A stretch of 64,000 bases of DNA, from NCBI GenBank assembly GCA_015179025.1, contig WHUX01000259.1:1-64000 (forward strand). Reading direction: 5' to 3'. This DNA is from Terfezia claveryi. Taxonomy: Eukaryota > Ascomycota > Pezizomycetes > Pezizales > Pezizaceae. Both the position numbers and the translations under genes were made by a program. This document shows, one piece after another, positions 1-10,864 of the stretch. Under the pieces are notes generated by a model. The model did not search any database. It saw only the letters and a list, made by a program, of their open reading frames with translations, and was not told the DNA's origin. Position 1 is the first letter of the stretch; each line of letters starts with the position of its first letter.

Positions 1-586
1 AGTCTGATTTTTTCCTCCTGATTCTGTGTCTCCTAAAGCAGATCCCGATCCAGAACCTGAACCAGATGCCATTGTCGTATATCTTCCTGCCAAATTGTGT
101 GACGTATTTTGTGTTGTGTTGTGTGGGTTTCCCCGAAGTTGTTCCTCGAACAAAAATAAGAAGAACTTGAACCCGAGATCAAATAACAATTGTCGAAATG
201 TTCTTTGATTCTGTGATAAGTCCTTATCTATCGAAGGTCTTTGCGTATTCGATAGCATAGAAGCTACTGTTCGAATTGCTGTACTCACGAATGCTGCTGT
301 TGATAATTTTATCCAGGGCGAACTCAGGTCATTATATGCCTGAGCAGACTGAAAACCAATCGTCATCCAAAATATGATATCCCATGGCATACCCTTTAGC
401 GTCTAGGTATACATACTCCATAGTTCATCATAAAAGGTATATCCGAAGCTAGATAAAAGTAACAGTGATATCTGTATCTCTATTCGTGATATCATATCGC
501 CTTCATTCTGATGCTTTGCCGATTTCATCATACCTACCACCATTTTCCAAATTGTTGTCCGAACTCTCCGGTCGAAGGGACCAAAA

Positions 587-688
587 ATATAGAGGCACTT
601 CTCTCCTAATGGAGGAACATGCACTTTGTGACCAGTTGGTGAGAGCCACTATAGACAACGAAAATAAGGAGAATAATAGTAGAAGGTG
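587..688 (+). repeat. Dispersed repeat, also at 11876-11975
   Basis: About 100 bp here matches 11876-11975 with many substitutions. Both have the order GGCACTT-CTCCTAA-GGAG-AACATGC, then GAGAGCCAC, then GAATAATAG. The second copy directly abuts the end of an LTR relic. It may be part of a retrotransposon internal region or an older repeat; the family is not recognised. Confidence 0.5.
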
Positions 689-1064
689 ATTTCGTTCAAT
701 TCATGTGATACTGTCCTCAACGTACGGCCTAAACACACACGGAGAACAATACACGATCTCTGCTGATAAACTGCTAACTGCTGCGCTGCTATACACGTAT
801 CTATGTCTGCATGCCTATCTTTATCACTGCAATTTTCCACCTCTTTTATCTTCAAAAACTCTCATATATAAACTAATCTGCTACTTTACTTAAGCCCTTA
901 TCACACACGTTACCCTGTTCCCTCGTGCTATTTAATCGATTATTCTTGTGACATTCATTACCGATATCCAACATCATCCCGACACTTCAACAGTTTTAAC
1001 TTCAGTCGACAAGAACTAATTCTTTCACCTTTCGATAAAAATAGCAACTCTTATCATCAATCCG

Positions 1065-1093
1065 AGAGTCATACCAAAAACTGTTCGACTCTC
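1065..1093. repeat. Hairpin repeat, copy 1
   Basis: A 7-bp perfect inverted repeat (GAGAGTC...GACTCTC) surrounds a 15-nt loop. Nearly the same 29-30 bp recurs at 1269-1298. The arms match the outer arms of hairpins at 16115-16144 and 15988-16018, the first an LTR of the chromovirus group, so this is probably part of an old LTR. Confidence 0.5.
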
Positions 1094-1268
1094 ATAATTA
1101 TTTGAAAACTTTTTTGCTTGCAGGGTAATCTCAACCGATTTTCGCTTTTGCCAATGACTTTATTTGCATTGTTTAGGGTCTTCAGGAGTCTAACAATATA
1201 GCCTGATATATCCCTAAATCAATTCTCCGCTAAACTAAATCAAAGGTAATCGAGTCGCGTGGTAATCT

Positions 1269-1298
1269 GAGAGTCATACCAAAAACTGTTCGACTCTC
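1269..1298. repeat. Hairpin repeat, copy 2
   Basis: Same motif as 1065-1093, with one extra A in the loop and the same 7-bp arms. The two copies lie 204 bp apart in direct orientation. Confidence 0.5.
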
Positions 1299-1484
1299 AA
1301 AATGTTAATATAAATCAAAAATAAATAAATCTAAAAAAAAATAACCTAAGGAAAAAATAACTAAATAAAAGATAAATAAAAACCAAAAAAACCCAAAAAA
1401 TAACTATTCCCTCCATAACGGAACTTTGCCAGCATGTCCATAAGCTTACTTATCACTATTGGATGCAACTTTAAACAAGTTAAT

Positions 1485-1846
1485 ACTCTGGCTGAAGAGT
1501 ATCTCGACTATAATGAAGACGAAGTGAATACTACTTATCTCCAGAGGTCATTAATATAAAAGAGATTATTCATGATCTAAAGGGTTTAGATACTGAGGAT
1601 AGTGAGGAAGAAGATCTTGAGGACCTTTATACACCACTTCATATACCTCCAATTACAACTGCTCAAGTACGCTCTCATCTTACTGAGCTTATTCGGCATT
1701 TGGAAGCTCTTACAGTTTCAGAACTTCCTGGTAGAGGAAAGCCCGATCTCAATATCTTTGATATTAGCTATCAACTGCATCATCTTGAGCAAGCTATTAC
1801 TCGCAATATGCATGAGTCTCGTGTTCAGCACTCTATTACTGATTAG
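1485..1846 (+). pseudogene. C-terminal remnant of a pogo/Fot1-like transposase
   Basis: The conceptual protein starts with TLAEEYLDYNEDE, has one frame break near 1550, then an acidic run (DTEDSEEEDLED), then PPITTAQVRSHL and a leucine-rich helix, ending at the TAG at 1844-1846. An acidic linker followed by a short helical tail is typical of the C-terminus of fungal pogo-type DDE transposases. The DDE catalytic domain is absent upstream, so this is a 5'-truncated fragment. The assignment rests on resemblance only; a host acidic protein cannot be excluded. Confidence 0.35.
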
Positions 1847-2420
1847 TTTTCACTGGTTGTATCTTCATCTCAACATCTCTAGGTGTTGATCATGTTCTTC
1901 TGTTTTGTTCTGTAGCTGTTCCATGGTTGCGCTATTTTGTACTCTTTTCCTTTGCTATTTTTGCGCTGTTTTGTGTAGTTTGGCAGGGGGATTGTGCCAA
2001 CCAGAACTATGTTTTATAGCCTTACTACTGTTACCATTCCGTTATAGCAATCACATTTACCTGTGATAATCCCTGCAAGAATCCCTGTAACCCCTTCCAG
2101 CCCATCCGGTACGGTAATCCAGTATAGCAAGGTTTGAGTAGTCTGGTGCACGAGGTAGTCTGGTATGTACGAGGCTAGTGCATATACGATTATGTCTAGT
2201 TTTCATCATTTATCCCTTTAGAAGTGATTAATTACGCTACAAGCTGTGAGTACAGGGGTACAAGAATCGTGTCGCTTCCCGTAACACATTTATTTCATCT
2301 TTTATTTTCGGAGAAAAGCAAAAAGGTAACGTTATTTTTTTTTTTTTTAATGCTCAAAAGGGAAACATGTTGTCGGTCAAATCCTATAAATCCTTCAGTT
2401 TGAGGGAAGAGAAGGAAAAA
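1847..2420. other. Intergenic, no gene seen
   Basis: Contains TA-rich sequence with several AGTCTGG-type words shared with the repeat at 4.7 kb, and a 14-nt T run near 2336-2349. No coding potential was found. Confidence 0.5.
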
Positions 2421-4093
2421 TCAAATATCCAGTTCCCATTCCACCCCAGTTAGAACTTGTATCTGATCAAAAATCCTGGACTGCGGAACAGCAAAAACTA
2501 CCCGATCCCCCACCCTTGGGTCAAATGCTCCAATGACCATACCACAAAACACAAAATTCTTTCCATCCAGCGTAGGAGACAGAATGGGAGATCCACTGTC
2601 TCCAGCCTCCGCAAATGCCCCAGTATTCTCAACCGCCTGCACCATTTCCACTTGTGCACAGACAACATTCTCAGAGTGTATATCTTTTTCATGTACTGTG
2701 CCTTTCAGAAATATCTCGACTTTATGTGAGTGGAATTTTCCTACTGACCATCCACTTGCTGATCCATTTTTGTAACAAAGCGCATTGCTCAAGTTTTTGC
2801 CATCAACTACTCCAATGATCTTGCCTACAAAACCAGCAGCGTTGCCTCCCATTTCACGAAACAATTTTAATAATTCCGGTAAATCGTGCCAAGAACCATT
2901 TTTGCCACAGTATTCAGAGTCAACGTGTATCAGTGCAACGTCTTCCCTCCAGGAGGACTTATCTACTCCTAATCTGCCTGCCACCACATGTCCACAGGAT
3001 TTCTCTGCAGCTAGAACCCATGGGGCTAAAGTAGTGGCATTAAAGAGGCCTAGAATTTGTAACTGACTCAGAATTTTCAAAATGTGAAGCTTCCCAGGAC
3101 TGATAATATTGGCTGCTGTAACATTGTCAACAGAAGCTGGGAGCGGCTGGTAGTAGGTTTCATATGGCGTAGGATCGAGTTGCTTCACAACATGAGCGGC
3201 AGTGAGTAAAAAGGGTTGGCTATGCGGATATGTCTCGTTAAATGTCTTTGGCCTGATAAAAATTCCCGCTGAACCGGCGGAATCATCATTATTCATCGCG
3301 CTGATCGAAGAACCTGGCAGAATGAGGGGGCCAGTAATGTTCGCTCTCTGAGGGTCAGCAAGCTTTCGTAGGTCGTTGTAGCGTAATTTTCTGTCTAGTC
3401 CAACAGCATCACCATCGAGGAACCTGGTGGCTTTCTGAACAATGCTTAAATGTCCAGATAAGCTTGTAAATTTGCCATACACTATTGCCACTGGTAGCAG
3501 ACAAACTGGCGGCTCAATCCGAATTTCTTCTTCACTCAAGATGGCGATACATGGTGTAGAGAATTTCTCGGAAAATCCGATATTTAGAGTAGTGAGTCCA
3601 AGAGTGCCCTCCCCCTGCTGTACAAGCAGTTGAGCTGCTATTTGCTGAATAGAACTTTCCTCACTCTCTACCGGTTTGGTAAGACTGAATGGCCGCGGGA
3701 TGTTGTTTTCGTCATAAATTTTGCCATCAGTCCCTCGGTACATTCTCTCAAGCTTCTTCACTGGTGATAGTCTTCAAAATAGTATTCAGCATATTTCTTA
3801 TAGGCTAGTTAACCGTTTGAAGCTCACCTGCTACACAGTGCATTATTGAAACGAGCAAGTCCCCTGAAAAAGTCATACCCTCGGATAATATCGAGCCCGT
3901 ACTGGCGTATTCCCCAGTCCAGGGCCCTTAGGAGGTCTTCTGTACAGTCATTCATATCATTTGTTTGTAGAATACTCCCCCCTATGCTTATACTATCCGC
4001 TAAGTTTATAAACACCTCAACCGTGTGGGTACCCGTCATAAGGTCTGCCACAACCAACGTGAACTCTTCAGACAATGGTATCGTGTGCTGAGA
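2421..4093 (-). CDS. Trypsin-like (S1-fold) serine protease, two exons
   Basis: Predicted exons are 4093-3828 and 3771-2421 (538 codons), separated by a 56-nt intron (GTGAGC...GAAG, internal TTAAC branch-like site) that keeps the frame. The catalytic triad is visible: His in LTAAHV (about residue 282), Asp in DVALIHV (about 366) and Ser in AEAGDSGSP (about 481). The last is the classical GDSG motif. The 280 residues before the His do not resemble a known domain, and no signal peptide is evident, so an intracellular role is more likely than secretion. The substrate is unknown. The start is chosen at the first ATG of exon 1 (MSQH); the frame stays open to 4192, where a TAG precedes it. A further 5' exon (ATG at about 4323, GTAAGC donor at 4260) does not join in frame. 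Fungal trypsin-like proteins of this type are common and uncharacterised. Confidence 0.7.
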
Positions 4094-4550
4094 CATCTCT
4101 TGGGGGTGTGGTATCTTAGCGGTTAGAATTGTAACCTGTGATGGAGAATCCGTTATAGTCGTAGCCTGCGAATTATTCGTTGGTGACCCCACCTAGAAGC
4201 CTGAGGGGAGATTTAGAAGAGCTCAGAGGGATAAAATTAAAGTTGATATTATAAGCTTACCACTCTCGTGAAACGTAGGGCGAGCTTTAATCCTCAAAGA
4301 CTTCAGGCGGCAGCCCTTTCCCATGATTTATCTATGAGACGTATCGTGTTGAACACTAGTCAGAGACGTTAGACTGCTCCCAGCCTGGAAGTGGACGCCA
4401 AATGATGGTAGGTAATAAAGATCAAGAATCTCAGAGTAAGGTCAACTCAGAATCAGTTGTGAGGAAAATTTGCATGTGGATAATGAAATCTAACTACCAC
4501 GTTCTTGTTCTTTCTAGTCTAGTATAGTCTAGTCTCAAACAATCTTTCAA
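4094..4550. other. Upstream region of the protease gene
   Basis: Includes a possible 5' exon of the protease on the minus strand (4323-4261, good GTAAGC donor) that does not join in frame to the main exon. The remainder shows no gene. Confidence 0.3.
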
Positions 4551-4586
4551 GCGGTCTCCTTGGCGGTCTCCTTGGCGGTCTCCTTG
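4551..4586. repeat. 12-bp tandem repeat, three units
   Basis: Three perfect head-to-tail copies of GCGGTCTCCTTG, in non-coding sequence. Confidence 0.85.
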
Positions 4587-4741
4587 TCTGGGTGGCTGAT
4601 TATGTACATAAGTGACAACAAGGCCTAAGTCACCGTATTTAAAATTTTTGACTTCTTGTTTCAGTAGCATTGGATGGTTGCCTTTTGAGAAATCACATAG
4701 GTAGTTCTTTTTTAGTCTCGATCAGACTCGTAGTCCGGGTT

Positions 4742-4873
4742 TAGTCTGGTTGGTCCGGGTTGTGCAACCAGACTAAGTCCTTTTTCTACGAGGGTCTAAT
4801 CGAGACTAGTCCTTTTTAGTCCTTTTTGTTAATCAGACTAGGTGTGCCAACCAGACTAAGACTAGGTTGGCAC
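4742..4873. repeat. Cluster of inverted repeats inside R1
   Basis: Two near-adjacent palindromes: TAGTCTGGTTG (4742-4752) pairs perfectly with CAACCAGACTA (4765-4775), and GTGCCAACC (4844-4852) pairs with GGTTGGCAC (4865-4873). More AACCAGACTA words follow to about 5040. Confidence 0.75.
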
Positions 4874-5154
4874 AACCAGACTATTCTTTTTGTTCCGAGG
4901 GGTTGTGCAACCAGACTACCTAGTCCTTTTTTGGCCCATACCTTTTCCGTCATCTCCAACCCGACTAGTCATCTCCCAGCTACCCTTTTTGTAATTAAGC
5001 TAGGCCTATCTTGGTAGTCTCCCAACCAGACTACATTATTTTTAGCCTGGTTATCATTTTTACATCGAGACTTCACCAGTGCTACGACGCCAACAGGCAC
5101 CTGAGGCGAGCCCTTGACATGCAGGACTGCAGACAAAAATTTCGGAGTAGCCTC

Positions 5155-5159
5155 ATATT
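5155..5159. repeat. Target-site duplication, left (ATATT)
   Basis: Identical to 11378-11382 and immediately outside the LTR termini. Confidence 0.9.
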
Positions 5160-5188
5160 TGTCACAACCGTGTTCTTAGTCTTGATTT

Positions 5189-5254
5189 GACACTCGAACA
5201 GGCTTGTTCGGGTGTCGTGCTGTTTTGACACTCGAACAGGCTTGTTCGGGTGTC
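5189..5254. promoter_or_regulatory. Duplicated palindrome in LTR U3
   Basis: GACACTCGAACA pairs with TGTTCGGGTGTC (one mismatch) around a 4-nt loop, and the unit occurs twice, at 5189-5216 and 5227-5254. The same pair of units is kept in the 3' LTR from about 10894. A protein-binding site or structural element is inferred from its position upstream of the TATA-like run. Confidence 0.5.
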
Positions 5255-5337
5255 GTCGATGGGTGATTGTTATCTTAGCTTCCGAGATAGGAATCTCGGG
5301 AAGCTTATTCCTTCCACGGCCTTGGCCTGGAATCATG

Positions 5338-5346
5338 TATATATAT
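5338..5346 (+). promoter_or_regulatory. TATA-like box of the LTR promoter
   Basis: TATATATAT, about 85 bp after the second palindrome; repeated in the 3' LTR at 11042-11050. A TATATATA run also sits at the equivalent place in the related LTR relic at about 15923. Confidence 0.5.
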
Positions 5347-5711
5347 CTTCGTCCCTCCGCCCTCTCGTTAGATCCCCATCCAACGTCTTGTATATCCAAT
5401 ACAGGGCCTTGCTTCTCTCCACATTGGTGCATCTCCCTTGTGTACCTCCTTGTCTCGCCTTGTCTCTGCAGCCCAGCTGCCTCCCTTGACACACGCGGCA
5501 ACTGCTTCCGCGTGTCTCGTGTCCCTTGCCCTCTGTCTCTCTTGCCTCTTGCCGTTGCCTCCCGTCTCAGCCTCCCCCTGGTCACACACATAGCGTTCCT
5601 ACGTGTGTGTTATCCTAGCCTTGCCCTTGCCTCGGCGTACCCCTTGGTCGCCTTGCCCCCAGAGCCATCGTTACACTACGTTGGATCTTCTCGACCAACT
5701 GGTACACTGTC

Positions 5712-6872
5712 ATGTCCGGAACCCCTCCACCCACTGTCAGGTTTCAAACCTGGAGGAACTCCCCTATACCCTCAGGACCGAACGAATTGAATGCCTATCG
5801 TCGAGAGATCATCGACATCTTCGAGGCTATGGATGCCATCGGGGCCGAACTCGGCAATAGCTTGGCCATGGCTGAACGAAAACTGAGATCTGCCAATGAA
5901 GAAATCACAGTACTCCAAAACGACCTTGACAATGCCACCATCGCTCTGGCCAATGAGCGAACCACAATCCAGACCCTCAACCGCGCTATGGCCGCTATGT
6001 CGGCAACCCCACCCTCCGCACCAACCGCCAAAACCGAAAGTATTCCAACCCCCCCCAAATTCAATGGGGATAGGGCTCGCCTCCGAGCTTGGAAGAACTC
6101 GGTAAACCTCAAACTCAATGGGGACTCAGCCAGATTCCCATCCGAGCAACACCGATTGGCTTATGTCTTTGCCCTGCTGGAGGGTAAGGCAGTAGATCAA
6201 ATCCAGCCATATGTCCTCGAGACTGGGATTAAGCTGGACGGCATCCCGGCACTCTTCGCTATTCTAGACAGGGCTTTTGGGGACCCCGATGCCATGGGCA
6301 CGGCTAGCCGAGCCCTCCGAGCCCTGAAACAACGTAATTCGGATCTGTCCACATATGTGGCAGAGTTCTCCAGGCTGGTAGCAGAAGTATTGTGGAACGA
6401 CCAGTCAAAGCTCGAGCAGTTCCAGAAGGGACTGAATGACAAACTTCAACAGGCCATGGTCACCCTCCCAGAGACCAAGAGTCTCGACGAATTAATCGAC
6501 CAGGCATCCAGGGTGGAACAACGGATGGCTAGGTTGAGACACCGCCTTACCTTCCGCCCTGCCACCTGCTCACCTCAGCAACACCAACCACAGCAACCGA
6601 CCCCCAAGCCAGCCCAAGTCCCGGCCTCGGCCAACAAACCCACGCACCCCTCTCTCGTGGCAGGTGGTGCCGTGCCTATGGACCTATCCACAGGTAGGCC
6701 ACAGTTAACCCAGGAGGAGAGAGATCGCCGCCGGAATAATGGGCTATGCATAGCCTATGGGAAGGCCGACCACTTCATTACAGCTTGCCTCCTTCGAAAG
6801 AATCGCTCCCTGGCCATACATGCGGTGTCCGAGACCCCAGAGGAGTCAGGAAAAGCGGAGTCCCTTGCCTAG
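5712..6872 (+). CDS. gag: Gag polyprotein of the chromovirus
   Basis: A 386-residue open frame starting 36 bp after the 5' LTR. Residues about 25-95 form a predicted coiled coil. Residues about 115-280 resemble the capsid-like Retrotrans_gag domain (LRAWKNSVNLKL, then LLEGKAVDQIQPYV). A Gln/Pro-rich linker follows, then the nucleocapsid zinc knuckle. The knuckle is damaged: C346, H354 and C359 are present, but the second cysteine is tyrosine (Y349), giving C-x2-Y-x4-H-x4-C. The protein would build the virus-like particle, but RNA binding by the knuckle should be impaired. The stop at 6870-6872 overlaps the start of the pol frame, which continues in the -1 frame; whether this was programmed or mutational is not clear. 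Confidence 0.88.
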   Translation: MSGTPPPTVRFQTWRNSPIPSGPNELNAYRREIIDIFEAMDAIGAELGNSLAMAERKLRSANEEITVLQNDLDNATIALANERTTIQTLNRAMAAMSATPPSAPTAKTESIPTPPKFNGDRARLRAWKNSVNLKLNGDSARFPSEQHRLAYVFALLEGKAVDQIQPYVLETGIKLDGIPALFAILDRAFGDPDAMGTASRALRALKQRNSDLSTYVAEFSRLVAEVLWNDQSKLEQFQKGLNDKLQQAMVTLPETKSLDELIDQASRVEQRMARLRHRLTFRPATCSPQQHQPQQPTPKPAQVPASANKPTHPSLVAGGAVPMDLSTGRPQLTQEERDRRRNNGLCIAYGKADHFITACLLRKNRSLAIHAVSETPEESGKAESLA

Positions 6873-7449
6873 TTGCTGACACTAGCAAGGGACCTATTAT
6901 GGGTCATTTATCTTTGTCTGCGTTTTCCTTGCCTGCATCTATATCTGTTGATGAATCTCGCTTGTTTGGCGAGTATTTTGTAGTACCAATAACTGTTAAA
7001 TTCAATAGTAAAACAGTGGTAACATCAGCTCTCATAGATTGTGGTGCTTCGGGGATAGCCTTCATTGATCAGACCTTCGTTAGTAAAAACTCCATACCAA
7101 TCTCCAAGCTAAAGACCCCCCGCCTTCTTGATGTCATTGACGGCCGCCCTATCTCTTCTGGGGCTATTACCCATCTCGCGTGTCTGCCCAGTGCTATTGG
7201 AGACTATTCGGAGGACCTCCCAATGTTCGTGACCAAACTAAAATATCCAATTGTCCTTAGGATCCCCTAGCTCAGAATGCACGATGTGTCAGTCAGCTTC
7301 GGCTCTTACACCTTGCAATTCAATAGCCATTATTGCAGAACAAACTGTGGAGGTCCAAAAATCACCGTCACGGGGCTATGTGCATTACCACCCCCGATAA
7401 TCCACCCAACCCAGGTGGTACACTAGCCCGCGCACATCAATGCTGCTCA

Positions 7450-7535
7450 CTGCCCTGCTCCCCCTGTTCCCCCCGTTCCCCCCGTTCCCCCCGTTCCTCC
7501 CGTTCCCCCCATTCTCCCTACTCCCCCTGTTCAAC
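7450..7535 (+). repeat. Triplet-type tandem repeat in the PR-RT linker
   Basis: A 9-bp unit (CCCCCCGTT) repeated about nine times, encoding Pro-Pro-Val in the pol frame. Length variation here would be tolerated in a flexible linker. Confidence 0.8.
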
Positions 7536-9154
7536 CTCCCCCAAAGCCCCTGAATATTAGCTTTATTGGGGCAGGGGCTTTCGCTTGCCTCACAAGGAGA
7601 CATAAGCTGAAGGCGCATGCCCTTTCCATACATGAGGTGAACCTGGAAATCAACAAGATGCGACCTAAGGAGGAGTGGAAGGCCATGGTCCCAGAGGAAT
7701 ACCACGAGTTTATTGATCTGTTCTCGGAAAAAGCCGCGGAGAAGCTGGCGCCCTATCGACCATACGACCACACAATCCCGCTGGTAGAAGGTAAGACCCC
7801 CCCTTATGGACCTCTCTATGGAATGTCCCGGATGGAACTGGAAGCTCTAAAAAAGTATCTGGAGGAAAACCTCAACAAGAGCTTCATTCGCCACAGCTCC
7901 TCCCCAGCGGGTGCCCTGGTGCTGTTCGTGAAGAAGTCGGATGGCTCTCTTCGGTTGTGTGTTGATTATCGTGGCCTGAACGAGATAATAGTCAAGAACA
8001 GATACCTCTTGCCCCTGATCCAGGAGACATTAGCCAGGCTTTCCAAGGCAAAATGGTTCACCAAATTGGATCTGAGAGGGGCATACAACTTGGTACGAAT
8101 TGCTGAGGGGGAGGAGTGGAAAACTGCCTTCCGGACGCGATATGGCCATTTTGAGTATAATATGATGCCTTTCGGCTTAACCAACGCCCCCGCCTCCTTT
8201 CAGCACTTTATCAATGACACTCTGCGGGACTTTCTGGATGTATTCTGCACCCCCTACCTGGACGATATCCTCATCTACTCAGATACCCTAGCGGAACACA
8301 AGATCCATGTCCGACAAGTGCTGGAGAAGCTGGAGAGAGCTGGGTTATATCTGAAGCCGGAAAAATGCGAGTTCCATGTGCAGAAGGTCAAGTATCTGGG
8401 GCTGATTATCACCACGGAGGGCATCCAGATGGACCCTGCAAAGGTTGCTGCGATCCAGGAGTGGGAAACTCCAGCCAACCTCAAGGATGTACAGGCCTTC
8501 CTGGGATTCGCCAACTTCTACCGCCGGTTTATCCTGGGATACTCGAAGATTGTGGCACCCTTGACGGCGTTGACAAGGACAAAGGGTATGGACAAAAGCC
8601 AGCGCTTCCATGGGGTTTAGAAGCCCAATCTGCCTTCGAGAAGCTCAAGGAAGCCTTCTGCTCAGCCCCAATCCTAGCCCATTTTGACCCCGATAGCGAG
8701 TGCATCATGGAAACGGACGCCTCCGACTATGTCTCCGCCGGAATCCTGTCCCAGTATGTCAATGGAGTCCTCCACCCAGTGGCCTATTTCTCCAAAAAGC
8801 ACTCCCCGGTAGAGTGTAATTACGAGATCTATGATAAGGAATTAATGGCCATTGTGCAGGCTTTTGAGGAATGGAGGCCCCACCTGGAGTCAGTGAAGGG
8901 GGTTATCGAGGTCCTTTCCGACCACAAGAACCTGGAATACTTCACAACTACCAAATTGCTGAATCGCCGGCAGGCTAGGTGGTCGGAATTCCTGTCCCGG
9001 TTCAACTTAAGATCAAGTACCGGCCAGGAAAGGCTAGTGGGAAACCAGATGCACTGACCAGGAGATCAGGAGATCTCCCTAAGGGGGGGGATGAAAGACT
9101 ACAATACCAGAACCAGGTGGTACTGAAGCTGGAAAATCTTGACCTGGCTGCCAA

Positions 9155-9245
9155 TGTTCTGGCTGATGCGGAAGCTGAAGCTGAGGCTGATGCAGAAGCT
9201 GAAGCTGAGGCTGATGCGGAAGCTGATGCGGAGACTGATGCAGGA
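9155..9245 (+). repeat. Imperfect 6-18 bp tandem repeat encoding Ala/Glu/Asp
   Basis: GCTGAGGCTGATGC-type units encode an acidic Ala-Glu-Ala-Asp tract between RNase H and integrase. The decayed sister copy has the same tract at about 47285-47325, so it is ancestral to the family. Confidence 0.8.
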
Positions 9246-10852
9246 GCCAACCTCCGACAACTGGTGAGACAGGCCTGTGAGGACACCCCCTGGCCAAGGA
9301 AATCATCACTACAGTGGATTCCGGCCAGCACCGCCACCCCAAGATTTCCCTGGCCGAGTGTATAGTACAGGAGGGCCTCCTCTATCACCTGAACGGCTCT
9401 ATGTACTGGAAGGAGGAGGGTTATGCCTGAGGCTAATCAAGGAACACCACGATACCCTGGTGGCGGGTCACCCTGGAGTGGCTAAGACGTTAGAGCTCTT
9501 GGCCAGGGAATACACCTGGATTGACCAGCGGAAGGACGTGGAGCGGTACGTACGGAACTGCCATGTTTGTAAACGTGCTAAGCCCATCCGCCACGCCCCA
9601 TATGGCACTCTGAAGCCCCTGGATATCCCGGATCGGCCGTGGCTGCACCTGACCATGGATTTCGTGACGGGATTGCCGGAAGACTCGGGATTCAATGCCA
9701 TCTTGATGGTGGTGGATCGGCTGACGAAGATGAGGCATGTCATACCTTGTCGGGACACCTGTTCTGCTCCGGAGTTGGCCAACCTCTACCTCAACAATGT
9801 GTTCCGGTATCACAGGCTCCCGAATCCATCGTGTCTGACCGTGGCCCTCAGTTCACCTCGGACTTTTGGAGAGCCTTCTGCGAGCTGCTGGGGATCAAAG
9901 TGCGTTTGTCAATGGCATATCACCCCCAGACGGACGGCCAATCAGAGAGGATGAATGCCATTATGGAGCAATATCTGCGGCCTTCGTTGATTACCAGCAG
10001 GATAACTGGGTTTCGTTGCTGGCCACCTGCGAATTCGCCGCGAACAACTAGTTCTCGGAATCCTCCAAAACCTCGCCTTTCCTGGCTAACTATGGTTGGC
10101 ACCCCCGGTTCGTGGAGGCCCTGGCACCCCTGCAAAAAGCCCACCCCCCAGCTAAGGAGTTCGCGGTTGGAATCGCTGAACTCCACCGTACCCTGAAAGC
10201 CGAGCTGGGATATGCGCAGGCCAGGCAAGCGGAGTATGCCAATGGATCACGGTTGCCAGCCCCCAGATACCAGCCAGGAGACAAGGTGTGGCTCTCTAGT
10301 CGGCACTTCCGGACAGAACGACCTTCTCGTAAACTGGATCATAAGTTCCTGGGGCCTTATGAGGTATTAGGGAATGTGGGCACTCACGCCTACCGGTTGA
10401 AGTTCCCTAAAGATATCAAACGCCACCCGGTCGTTCACGTCTCGGAGATCGAACCAGCCGCCAACGATCCCCTCCCCGGGCAAAAGCACCCCCCACCCCC
10501 TCCCGTAGTGATTGCAGGTGAAGAGGAGTGGGAGGTTGAGGAGGTACTGGACTCCAGAAAATGCTATGGGCGAGTTCAGTATAAGGTCAAGTGGGTAGGG
10601 GACGAGGAGACTACCTGGCAACCCGCAGAGGACTTGGAGAATGCGTAGGATTTGGTTACCCTGTTCCACCAGCAGTACCTCAGGAAGCCTCGCCCAGTCG
10701 ACTGAGGTCGTGACTTTGCATCCTTGTTGTTATTTCTGTTCTTGTTGTTCGGAGTTGGGTTCTTGTCCTTGCTCTTGTTGTTGTTGTTGTTTTCTGTGTT
10801 GATTTTGCCGGTTATCGTGCCCAGGCCTCCTAGTCGCTGGAGCTCCAGCCTA

Positions 10853-10864
10853 AAGGGGGGATAG
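10853..10864 (+). promoter_or_regulatory. Polypurine tract
   Basis: AAAGGGGGGATAG directly precedes the TG of the 3' LTR, the normal position for plus-strand priming. The decayed copy retains it at 45674-45686 on the minus strand. Confidence 0.85.

Larger units (their letters stand above)
1..1484. other. AT-rich region without a supportable gene
   Basis: No reading frame here has recognisable domains, and the short open frames overlap on both strands as expected by chance. The stretch contains a dispersed repeat and two copies of a hairpin motif, listed separately. From about 1300 to 1400 it is almost pure A-rich low-complexity sequence. Confidence 0.6.
4640..5159 (+). repeat. Dispersed repeat R1, copy 1 (left part, split by chromovirus)
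   Basis: Shares long blocks with 18918-19169, 20295-20437 and 36238-36441: the GACTTCTTGTTTC block, GGATGGTTGCC, TTGGCCCATACCTTTTCC, TTTGTAATTAAGCTAG and, near the right end, CAACAGGC-CCTGAGGCGAGCCCTTGACA. The right tail resumes at 11383-11400 after the chromovirus, so the LTR element inserted into this repeat. This copy has about 190 bp of extra sequence (4725-4920) made of inverted AACCAGACTA words. The 5' end is truncated relative to the copies at 18.9 and 36.2 kb. The class of the repeat is not known. Confidence 0.75.
5160..5675 (+). repeat. 5' LTR of the chromovirus
   Basis: 516 bp, starting TGTCACAACC and ending GTTACA. Shares almost every base with 10865-11377. It carries two tandem palindromes (5189-5216 and 5227-5254), a CCGAGAT/ATCTCGG inverted repeat at 5282-5299, and a TATA-like run at 5338-5346. 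Confidence 0.93.
6850..10648 (+). pseudogene. pol: Pol polyprotein of the chromovirus (PR-RT-RH-IN-chromodomain), broken
   Basis: Domains in order. Aspartic protease: ALIDCGASG at about 7035, with Cys in place of the usual Ser/Thr. A PPV-repeat linker at 7455-7535. Reverse transcriptase: 7690-8560, catalytic YLDD at 8255-8266. RNase H: ETDASDY at about 8710. An Ala/Glu/Asp repeat at 9155-9245. Integrase: zinc-binding HH...CHVC at 9445-9570, then the DDE core with MDFVTG and VSDRGPQF. C-terminal chromodomain: about 10526-10645, with YKVKW and TWQP. Breaks: in-frame TAG at 7268, 7424 and 10049; frame changes near 8608, 9008, 9270-9430, 9830 and 9985. All domains remain recognisable, so the damage is recent. 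The chromodomain would direct integration to heterochromatin. Confidence 0.92.

Noticed and set aside
2336..2349. 14-nt T run as a possible retroposon tail
   Set aside because: The adjacent sequence does not match the retroposon family and no direct repeats flank it.
5212..5790. Open frames crossing the 5' LTR (and the equivalents in the 3' LTR)
   Set aside because: They lie in LTR sequence, appear in both LTRs and would not be translated as genes.
9002..9388. Ser/Ala-rich frame antisense to the acidic repeat of pol
   Set aside because: Shadow of the GCTGAGGCTGATGC-type repeat on the other strand.
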